Positions 38,297 through 45,205 of a stretch of 64,000 bases of DNA are shown piece after piece. Source of the DNA: Mycoavidus cysteinexigens_B (GTDB lineage Bacteria; Pseudomonadota; Gammaproteobacteria; Burkholderiales; Burkholderiaceae). The translations under genes were made by a program, and so were the position numbers. The DNA is taken from the NCBI GenBank assembly GCA_031963465.1, contig JASSUG010000002.1, positions 62,001 to 126,000 on the forward strand, in the 5' to 3' direction. The notes beneath the pieces are model-generated. The model had not been told where the DNA came from, ran no database searches, and was given only the letters and a program-made list of their open reading frames with translations. How positions within the stretch are numbered: the stretch's first letter is position 1; every line of letters starts with the position of its first letter.

Positions 38297-39241
38297 TCAC
38301 CCCAACCAAACCGCAGTCGTGAGCATCAGCAGCAGTAACATCCACAGTACCATTGCCCGCCAGCCCAGCCCAATCGCCGATTGCAACATCGCCGGCGTAC
38401 ACTCCTCACCCACGGCGATTGGCGGCTCATCGGTAGAGAGTACATCGATACTCGACGGTTCAGCACTGGGCCCTCTTAAGCGAGCGCCTAGGGCACCACT
38501 ACCGGCCGCTAACAAAACCGTATCGTTGGTCTCAGCAGGCTGGCGCACCTCGTTGCGCCAGGCATAAAGCGCATCCTCAAAATTACCAACAATCGCAAAA
38601 CCCAGTGCAGTCAGCCTAGCTGGAATCCAATCAAGAATAAAGAAGGCTTGCTGCGCAAAGCGAGCAAGTGGCGCATGGTGCTGATCTACCGTAGAGGATT
38701 CGGCCCATAGCCGTGCTAGGTATTCACTGACTCGATATAAAACAGCGCCAGCAGGTCCAAACGGCAGCAAAAACCAAAAGAAAACGCCAAATACATGTCG
38801 ATGAGACGCAATCACTGCATGACTCAACGTATAGCGAGCAATTTCGCTTACCGGCATAGCCGTCGTGTCAATACCTGTCCATTGATTGAGGATCTCACGA
38901 GCCCGCACGATGTCATGGTTATTTAAGGCCAGCTGGATGTCTGTAAAGTAATGGCTAAATTGCCTAAAGCCGAGGGTGAAATAGACCACCGCGATATTCC
39001 AGGCAAAGGCAAACACGAAGTGGACGCTATACAACACGTAATACACCAAGCCAACAGCGAGCGTCCACGGTAACACGACCGCGAGCCAGGCGAGCGCACT
39101 CCGCTTGGTTGCACCGTCTGCATCAAAGCTGTGTTGAATGGTCGTTGCATGATACCGTAGCAACGTAGAAACAGGGTTTCGCAGCGACAATGCGCGTGCC
39201 TGTTCAAGCATAAGAGCGAGCAATATGGAGAAAAAAGTCAT
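38297..39241 (-). CDS. CobD/CbiB-family-like membrane protein
   Basis: About 314 residues with membrane segments near the N-terminus (MTFFSILLALMLEQARAL), in the first third (LAWLAVVLPWTLAVGLVYYV), around HVFGVFFWFLLPFGPAGAVL and at the C-terminus. Burkholderia genomes carry this gene as a CobD/CbiB-family protein next to rsgA; CbiB acts late in cobalamin synthesis. No other cobalamin gene is in the window, so a role there is doubtful. Start placed at 39241 because homologues open MTFFSILLA; an upstream ATG (39283) would reach into the rplS terminator. Convergent with rsgA, 5 bases apart. Confidence 0.75.
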   Translation of the reverse strand: MTFFSILLALMLEQARALSLRNPVSTLLRYHATTIQHSFDADGATKRSALAWLAVVLPWTLAVGLVYYVLYSVHFVFAFAWNIAVVYFTLGFRQFSHYFTDIQLALNNHDIVRAREILNQWTGIDTTAMPVSEIARYTLSHAVIASHRHVFGVFFWFLLPFGPAGAVLYRVSEYLARLWAESSTVDQHHAPLARFAQQAFFILDWIPARLTALGFAIVGNFEDALYAWRNEVRQPAETNDTVLLAAGSGALGARLRGPSAEPSSIDVLSTDEPPIAVGEECTPAMLQSAIGLGWRAMVLWMLLLLMLTTAVWLG

Positions 39242-39288
39242 GCCAAAAATCACGCCTGTCGAGTTAAATTCTACAAATGCCATGAAAT

Positions 39289-39329
39289 AGAAAAAGCACC
39301 CAGAGTGTTGAGCTATGGGTGCTTTTTCT
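39289..39329 (-). terminator. Rho-independent terminator after rplS
   Basis: AGAAAAAGCACCC (39289-39301) and GGGTGCTTTTTCT (39317-39329) form a 13-bp stem with a 15-base loop. Read on the minus strand it lies 20 bases beyond the rplS stop and carries its own U-rich arm. Confidence 0.85.
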
Positions 39330-39348
39330 GATAAGCCGAAACCTCGCT

Positions 39349-39738
39349 CTAGGCAGTCGGTGCCGCAGAACGATTTTTGAAGGTAAGCTTTTCTTTAATC
39401 CGAGCAGATTTGCCAGAACGCTCGCGCAGATAGTATAGCTTCGCGCGACGCACCGCACCACGGCGTTTAACCACGATGCTTGCCAACAAAGGCGAGTAAG
39501 TCTGAAAAGTGCGCTCAACGCCTTCGCCCGATGAAACTTTGCGGACAATAAACGATGAATTCAAGCCACGATTACGCTTGGCAATCACCACGCCCTCGTA
39601 AGCTTGGACGCGCTTGCGGCTACCTTCAACCACATTGACATTGACGATAATAGTGTCACCCGGGCCAAAATCTGGGATCGTCTTACCCGCCATCACACGC
39701 TCGATTTCTTCTTTCTCGAGCTGTTCAATTAAATGCAT
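39349..39738 (-). CDS. rplS: 50S ribosomal protein L19
   Basis: Large-subunit protein at the subunit interface. It contains IPDFGPGDTIIVNVNVVEGS, RVQAYEGVVIAKRNRGLNSS, GEGVERTFQTYSPLLASI and VVKRRGAVRRAKLYYLRERS (residues about 24-118), the L19 family blocks. 129 residues. It ends the rpsP-rimM-trmD-rplS set, but a terminator-like hairpin separates it from trmD. Confidence 0.97.
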   Translation of the reverse strand: MHLIEQLEKEEIERVMAGKTIPDFGPGDTIIVNVNVVEGSRKRVQAYEGVVIAKRNRGLNSSFIVRKVSSGEGVERTFQTYSPLLASIVVKRRGAVRRAKLYYLRERSGKSARIKEKLTFKNRSAAPTA

Positions 39739-39822
39739 TACTCACTCCAAAATCATCGTACCAACGTTGTATGCACACCTTAAAATTAAGTGTGGCCTTG
39801 GCAGAGGATGACGCTAAAAAAT

Positions 39823-39845
39823 GGTGCCACATCAAATGTGGCACC
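39823..39845 (-). terminator. Rho-independent terminator/attenuator between trmD and rplS
   Basis: GGTGCCACAT (39823-39832) pairs with ATGTGGCACC (39836-39845), a perfect 10-bp stem with a 3-base loop. On the minus strand it is followed by ATTTTTT. It lies downstream of trmD and 85 bases before rplS. A second weaker hairpin (CTCTAA/TTAGAG arms) lies at about 39858-39883. Confidence 0.8.
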
Positions 39846-39908
39846 GCCTATCGCTTCTCTAACGCTGAATCAAGCATTAGAGATACGTTATTTGTTTACC
39901 CTAAAGAC

Positions 39909-40670
39909 TCAGGTACGCGCAGATAAATGCGCATCTGCCAGCCAGGTTTGATCCGTCTCAGTGAGCGTTTGTTGCAAACGCGCGGCCGCAATTAAATCAG
40001 GCCGTTTTGTGAGCGTGCTCGCTAAGGCTTGCTGATGCCGCCACTTTTCAATGGCCGCATGATCACCCCCTAATAATACCTCAGGTACATGCATGCCATT
40101 ATATTCTTCTGGACGCGTGTAATGCGGACAATCGAGCAAACCATCCACAAAACTATCTTGGATCACAGACTGGGCATCGCTCAAAACACCAGGCAACTGG
40201 CGGATCACAGCATCCATCAGCGCCATCGCAGGCAATTCACCGCCAGATAGAACAAAATCACCGACGCTCATTTCCTCATCGACTTCAGTGTCGATTAATC
40301 TTTGGTCAATGCCTTCGTAGCGTCCGCATAAAAACACCAAACCCGCTTCAGCCGCCAGCTGCATTACACCGACATGGGTTAACGGTGTTCCTTGCGGCGA
40401 CAGCAAAATCACGCGAGGGGTCACGCCTATTTTTGCCTGCTGCGCTTTTGCCGCGGCAATCGCCGCCGACAATGGCCGCGCCAACATCACCATGCCAGGG
40501 CCGCCACCGTATGGACGATCATCAACGGTCCGATGACGATCGGTGGTGAAATCACGAGGATTCCAGGTACGCAACACATAACGTTGTTGCTTTGCCGCCC
40601 GCCCTGTAATGCCCCAATCGGTGAGGGCGCGAAACATCTCAGGAAAAAGCGTAATCGCATCGAATTGCAT
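39909..40670 (-). CDS. trmD: tRNA (guanine-N1-)-methyltransferase
   Basis: Methylates G37 of tRNAs reading CNN codons, guarding the reading frame. Starts MQFDAITLFPEMFRALTDWG at 40670; the trefoil-knot SAM site is seen in VVDDRPYGGGPGM-type residues 51-63, LCGRYEGIDQRLID, and SVGDFVLSGGELPAMALMDA. 253 residues. Longer in-frame starts exist to 40715 but homologues begin at MQFD. Follows rimM by 60 bases. Confidence 0.96.
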   Translation of the reverse strand: MQFDAITLFPEMFRALTDWGITGRAAKQQRYVLRTWNPRDFTTDRHRTVDDRPYGGGPGMVMLARPLSAAIAAAKAQQAKIGVTPRVILLSPQGTPLTHVGVMQLAAEAGLVFLCGRYEGIDQRLIDTEVDEEMSVGDFVLSGGELPAMALMDAVIRQLPGVLSDAQSVIQDSFVDGLLDCPHYTRPEEYNGMHVPEVLLGGDHAAIEKWRHQQALASTLTKRPDLIAAARLQQTLTETDQTWLADAHLSART

Positions 40671-40730
40671 TGCACCCTCTAATCCACACAGGCTTTGTGC
40701 TACCAGCCACTGCAACCTAGAATTTCTAGT

Positions 40731-41339
40731 TTAGTAATCCAAGTCCCAATTGACAACAATCTTGCCGCCAGCCAGATCAACCTGATGGATATAGGCTCCA
40801 ACGAACGGGATAAGTCGTTCATGGTTAACCGGCTCACCTGCTTGGTCTAAAGTTGAGTCAGCAATACGCAGGATCGCATGAGCACTGTTATCAATCAGAT
40901 CGCTAACCGTACCCAGCATCACCCCCGCCTGATTTACCACCTCAAGCCCAATTAAATCTACCCAATAGTATTCATCGTTAGTCAGCGCAGGGAAATCGGC
41001 GCGACTAATCCATACCCGCAGCCCCTTTAGGGCCTGCGCCGCCTCACGTCCGCTGCAGCCAGCAAGCTGGGCCACGACTGCGCCGCTATGCTCCTTGGCC
41101 GTCAGCACCGTGACACCCTGCTGGCGATCTATTTGACGATTGGGTTGGCTACCATTGCTACCGGCGGGAGGCTCAGCCAGCCACCAGCGCTTGGCACTAC
41201 ACAGTGCTTCACCACCTTGGTTACGCTGCGCATGCGGATAAATTTTAATCCAGCCGCCTACGCCATACGCCCCTCCGACTATGCCTACTTCAACACAGTC
41301 ATCAGGCATAGCGCTTACCGGTAGAGGTGCAGCCACCAT
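40731..41339 (-). CDS. rimM: Ribosome maturation factor RimM
   Basis: 16S processing factor binding S19 in the 30S head. VEVGIVGGAYGVGGWIKIYP begins the RimM N-terminal domain; the PRC-barrel half includes YYWVDLIGLEVVNQAGVMLG and LIPFVGAYIHQVDLAGGKIV. 202 residues. The ATG at 41339 is kept; another at codon 11 is also possible. Between rpsP and trmD on the same strand. Confidence 0.95.
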   Translation of the reverse strand: MVAAPLPVSAMPDDCVEVGIVGGAYGVGGWIKIYPHAQRNQGGEALCSAKRWWLAEPPAGSNGSQPNRQIDRQQGVTVLTAKEHSGAVVAQLAGCSGREAAQALKGLRVWISRADFPALTNDEYYWVDLIGLEVVNQAGVMLGTVSDLIDNSAHAILRIADSTLDQAGEPVNHERLIPFVGAYIHQVDLAGGKIVVNWDLDY

Positions 41340-41389
41340 TATGAAACTTTACGGCAAGCGTCTAAGCTGCAGTTCAAGCTAAACAATTT

Positions 41390-41641
41390 TTAAGCAACAA
41401 CTTGCTTAGCGGCCTGCACCGACAGGCGTGCTACGGCTGCCGACAACTGGGCGCCGGTTCCTTGCCAGTACGCTAGACGTTCTTGCGACAAGCGCAGGCT
41501 TTCGCCTTTAGTTTGGAGCGGATTGTAGAAACCAATACGCTCAATGAAACGGCCATCGCGGCGGTTACGCGAATCGGTAACAACGATGTTATAAAATGGG
41601 CGCTTCTTTGCGCCACCGCGTGCCAAGCGAATAATAACCAT
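41390..41641 (-). CDS. rpsP: 30S ribosomal protein S16
   Basis: Opens MVIIRLARGGAKKRPFYNIV, followed by DSRNRRDGRFIERIGFYNP, the S16 signature. 83 residues. First gene of the rpsP-rimM-trmD set. A -10-like TATAAT lies about 50 bases upstream. Confidence 0.97.
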   Translation of the reverse strand: MVIIRLARGGAKKRPFYNIVVTDSRNRRDGRFIERIGFYNPLQTKGESLRLSQERLAYWQGTGAQLSAAVARLSVQAAKQVVA

Positions 41642-41687
41642 ATTAAAATCCTTAAAAACCAGATGTGCGCGAATGGCAAAGGGCGTA

Positions 41688-41693
41688 ATTATA
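41688..41693 (-). promoter_or_regulatory. Candidate -10 box for the rpsP operon
   Basis: TATAAT on the minus strand, in the 136-base gap before rpsP, 47 bases upstream of its start codon. No convincing -35 hexamer at the normal spacing, so this is tentative. Confidence 0.35.
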
Positions 41694-41777
41694 GCCGAAG
41701 TTTCAAAAAGATTGGTTATTTGAACCCAGCTTTATATAAGCTAGGCCCATGCGGACCTCATAAGCGCCAATCATCGG

Positions 41778-42899
41778 CTATTCATGATCGAATAAAGACA
41801 GTTGCGAACTATCGCCCTGCGCGATAGGTTTGATGGCCGGGCGGATGAAATGCGCACTGTCTAACTGCGCATATGGGCGACCATTTAGTCCAAGCCGGCG
41901 GGCGGCTGTTGCAAAACGTTGCCGCAACAGATTTGCCCACAGCCCCTTACCTTTCATGCGCTGGCCAAACTCCGCGTTATAGTCTTTACCGCCATGCATC
42001 TCTTGCACCCGGTTCATCACGCGCTGGGCACGGTCTGGAAAATGAGCCTCAAGCCACTGCCGAAACAAAGGAGCCACCTCCCATGGCAAACGCAACGCAA
42101 TATAGTGCGCACTTGTAGCGCCTGCGCTGGCACACGCTTCTAAGACACGCTCAAGCTCCGGCTCGGTCACAAATGGAATCACCGGCGCAATCGATACCGC
42201 CACCGGGATGCCGGCTGCCGCCAGCGTACGCACCGTGCGCAGCCGCCGCTCTGGCGCCGCGGCGCGCGGCTCTAAGATGCGCGCCAGCGCCGCATCAAGT
42301 GTGGTAATGGTGATCGCCACCATGGCCTGCTGACGTTCCGCCATAGGCGCGAGCAAGTCAATATCGCGCTCGATTAATGATGACTTTGTAATCAGCCCAA
42401 CTGGGTGGGCGCAAGCGTGCAGCACTTCAAGTATGCGGCGCGTAATGCGTAGCTCACGCTCAATGGGTTGATAGGCATCCGTATTGACCCCGAGTGCAAT
42501 CGGTTGCGGTAAATACGCTGGCCGGGCAAGCTCGCGCTCAAGTAATTGTGGCGCATTGATTTTAGCGTATAGGCGGCTCTCGAAGTCAAGCCCAGGCGAC
42601 AATCCTAGGTAACTATGCGTAGGCCGAGCAAAGCAGTAAATACAACCGTGCTCACAGCCACGATAAGGATTGAGCGAAACATTAAATGGGATATCGGGCG
42701 AAGTATTATGCGTTAAGATACTTTTTGCTTGCTCGCTGAACACTTCGGTACGTAAGAGCGGGGCTGGCGTATCATCAGATGGCCAGCCATCGTCAAACGG
42801 TTCGCGCTGATCGACTTCAAAGCGCCCGGGCAGATGGGTGATTGCGCCACGCCCCTTATACCAAGCAAGCGGCGAGATAAGCGGTTTAACAGAATTCAT
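41778..42899 (-). CDS. PA0069-family radical SAM protein, SOS-regulated
   Basis: 373 residues starting MNSVKPLISPLAWYKGRGA. The radical SAM cluster motif is RGCEHGCIYCFARPTH (Cys-x3-Cys-x2-Cys, about residues 78-86). GLDFESRLYAK and PIALGVNTDAYQPIER follow, as in the PA0069/SplB-related group. The chemistry of this family is not established; relatedness to spore photoproduct lyase and LexA control suggest DNA repair. A perfect LexA box lies 28 bases upstream of the ATG at 42899. An in-frame start further upstream would run through the box and is unlikely. To my knowledge the Pseudomonas homologue also belongs to the LexA regulon. Confidence 0.88.
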   Translation of the reverse strand: MNSVKPLISPLAWYKGRGAITHLPGRFEVDQREPFDDGWPSDDTPAPLLRTEVFSEQAKSILTHNTSPDIPFNVSLNPYRGCEHGCIYCFARPTHSYLGLSPGLDFESRLYAKINAPQLLERELARPAYLPQPIALGVNTDAYQPIERELRITRRILEVLHACAHPVGLITKSSLIERDIDLLAPMAERQQAMVAITITTLDAALARILEPRAAAPERRLRTVRTLAAAGIPVAVSIAPVIPFVTEPELERVLEACASAGATSAHYIALRLPWEVAPLFRQWLEAHFPDRAQRVMNRVQEMHGGKDYNAEFGQRMKGKGLWANLLRQRFATAARRLGLNGRPYAQLDSAHFIRPAIKPIAQGDSSQLSLFDHE

Positions 42900-42926
42900 G
42901 GCAGGTCTGTTCCTAGCAATTATATA

Positions 42927-42942
42927 CTGTATAAATATACAG
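42927..42942 (-). promoter_or_regulatory. LexA (SOS) box upstream of the radical SAM gene
   Basis: CTGTATAAATATACAG, a perfect palindromic LexA consensus, embedded in a longer palindrome TATACTGTATAAATATACAGTATA. It lies 28 bases before the radical SAM start and 25 bases before the 135-bp element leading into the truncated WD40 gene on the other strand. Confidence 0.92.
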
Positions 42943-42966
42943 TATATTTTTCTACAAGGCCACCTG

Positions 42967-43101
42967 GGAGAGTGTTCCAAACTGGGGGCTGATGGCCGAA
43001 GCAGTGGAAGCAAGTGCATTGATATTGCCGAACCGCTGCCAGAAAAACTAGGCCATACTCGATCAGTTGATTACGTCTGCCCCCAGTTTGGATCACTCTC
43101 C
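42967..43101. mobile_element. 135-bp miniature element with GGAGAGTG ends (copy 1)
   Basis: Ends GGAGAGTGTTCCAAACTGGG and, inverted, CCCAGTTTGGATCACTCTCC. About nine-tenths identical to the element at 59998-60132, and its left part to 24856-24915. Its right end joins a WD40 gene at the codon for Ile in RGIKVPGADL, so this gene lost its 5' half here. No open frame longer than about 40 codons. Confidence 0.8.
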
Positions 43102-44307
43102 ATTAAGGTCCCTGGCGCGGATTTAAGTTACGGGGTATTTGATTCCGCGCAATTGCAAGGAGCAGATTTAAGCAGGACTAATCTACACGCCATCTGGCTG
43201 CGCCAGGCGAATTTGAGCGGTGCTCGGATGACGGACGTACAGTTTGGCGAATGGCCTTATCTGCAGGAAAAGAGCGAGGTGAAATGCTGCAAGTATTCGC
43301 CAGATGGAAAAACATTTGCGATGGGTCTTCTAGATGGCACGATCAGTGTCTATGCCACATCAAATTGGGAAAAACTATTTACCTCAGCAGAACATACTGG
43401 TGAGGTAAATGGCGTCGCATATTCTCCCAACGGACGGCAGATCGCCTCTACGAGTGAGGACCATACCGTGCGGTTGTGGGACGCACAAACCGGCACGCTC
43501 AGCCACACCTTAGAGGGACATACCTCACGGGTGAATAGCATCGCATATTCGCCCAGTGGACAGGAAATTGCCTCAGCGAGTAGTGACCGGACAGTTCGGC
43601 TGTGGGATACGCACAGTGGACAGCATAGTCACACCATAGAGGGGTATACCAACGGGGTTACCAGCGTCATGTATTCGCCTAATGGACAGCAAATTGCCTC
43701 TGCAAGTTGGGACAACAACGTGCGGCTGTGGGACGGACACAGTGGGCAGCTCAACCCCCCTTTAGCGGAATATACCTCCTGGATGAATCGCGTCGTGTAT
43801 TCGCCCAGCGGCAAGCAGATCGCCTCTGCAGGTTTTGACCAGACGGGACGGCTGTGGGACGCGCAAACCGGCACGCTCAGCCACACCTTAGAGGGCCATA
43901 CCGACCCAGTTGAGAGCATAGTGTATTCGCCCAATGGGCAGCAGATCGCCTCTGCAGATTCTAACCAGACGGTGCGGCTGTGGGACACGACTTCCGGCCA
44001 TTGTCAGGCAATCATTCATGATTTTAACGGGATCGTTATTAGTCTTGTCTGGCACACCACTTTTGAGGGCGACTATCTGGTAACCGGCTGCACGGATCAT
44101 TCTGTTCGCCTCTGGCAGCTGCATCAAATAGGTAATCAAATTCAAGTCAATTTGTGCTGGAGTTCGTCGCATGATAGGTCGACCCTAACCGATGCAGACA
44201 TTCAAGACGCGCAAGGTTTAAGTCGGATCAATCAGCGGCTATTACAACAGCGCGGCACGGTAGGCAAACCCGCTGAACACACCCAGCCCTTACTTCATCT
44301 CGCCTAA
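43102..44307 (+). pseudogene. Pentapeptide/WD40 protein of the F-box-like family, 5' half lost
   Basis: 401 codons beginning in the pentapeptide region (IKVPGADLSYGVFDSAQLQG) and running through seven WD40 units to the family tail LSRINQRLLQQRGTVG. Paralogues at 45.2, 53.9 and 56.8 kb have about 185 more residues upstream. The missing part includes the F-box-like motif. The frame continues open leftward through the 135-bp element to 42838, so a chimeric product is conceivable if a promoter (perhaps the SOS-box promoter) reads in. Seven repeats would still form one closed propeller. Confidence 0.8.
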
Positions 44308-44347
44308 AGGCTGGGCTTGGGCTATGACCTGAGGCAAGAGGTAAGCA

Positions 44348-45110
44348 TTTTTTGTTCATAGTGATTATCAGATCAACGAAGACGCGCTCGTGTATATGAA
44401 AAAGCTTGGTCTCTCACACCTGCTACTGGACGCGCTGTCTCAACACGAAATGACTAGCTTTACTGATCAACAGGTGTGGCAACACCACCTGGATCGTTTA
44501 GGAATAGATACGCCGCGCTACCGTAACATTGCTACGGAGGGCGCGCTACTGGGCAGTCTGAAGCAGCACGGCATAGCGCCGAATCTGGCTATCATCAGCG
44601 ATGATGCAGGACAGTTCAATTTGCTGATCCACGGGTTATGCTGGGTCCATGCGGAAAGGCTGATACATAAACTGTTGCCGCTCCACGATCTGCATCGAGA
44701 GGATATTGCCCGGGTACGTGACGAGATCTGGACACTTTATGCCGATCTCAAGGCATACAAGCTGCAACCCACCGCCACCCTCAATAGTTTGCTCAGAAGG
44801 TTCACCTAAACAAATCCGAGTTGCTACTCGTGTTAGAATGCCCTGAGGTTCCGCTTCATACCAACGACAGTGAACATGATATTCGCAATCACGTGAAAAA
44901 GCTAAAGACCAGTGGCGGTACACGAAGTGAGCTTAGGCGGCAATGCCGAGACACTTTCTCTATCCTGAAGAAAACCTGTCGCAAACTGAGTATCTCCATT
45001 CTGGGATTACTTGACTGACCGCGTTTCATGCAGCGATCAAATTCCGCTTCTGCCTCATCTCGTCGACAACGCATCCCTGCCTCTGTTTAAGCAGTTTGCC
45101 TCCGCTTGCC
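44348..45110 (+). pseudogene. IS66-like transposase remnant with frameshifts
   Basis: Conceptual translation gives INEDALVYMKKLGLSHLLLD, NLAIISDDAGQFNLLIHGLC and VHAERLIHKLLPLHD, then a shift at about 44800 into ELLLVLECPEVPLHTNDSEH and SGGTRSELRRQCRDTF, and another near 45000 into FWDYLTDRVSCSDQ. These are the blocks of an IS66-like DDE transposase (N-D-S-E of the C-terminal catalytic region). There is also a gap of some 30 residues after KAYKLQPT. It lies between two WD40 genes. Confidence 0.8.
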
Positions 45111-45205
45111 CCAGGTTATTGAGAAGTTACCTTGACAATCAGAAAATTGAAACGTTCTTTGTAAACCGCATAGAAATATCCCTTTAATTACACAAGAGAA
45201 TATTG

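Noticed and set aside
41483..41827. 114-codon plus-strand frame over rpsP and its upstream region
   Set aside because: Antisense to rpsP and its promoter; no family resemblance.
42967..43101. Reading the 135-bp element as a natural N-terminal exon of the WD40 protein
   Set aside because: The same sequence occurs beside IS3 and at 24.9 kb, and paralogues have a different N-terminus, so it is mobile DNA fused in frame by chance.
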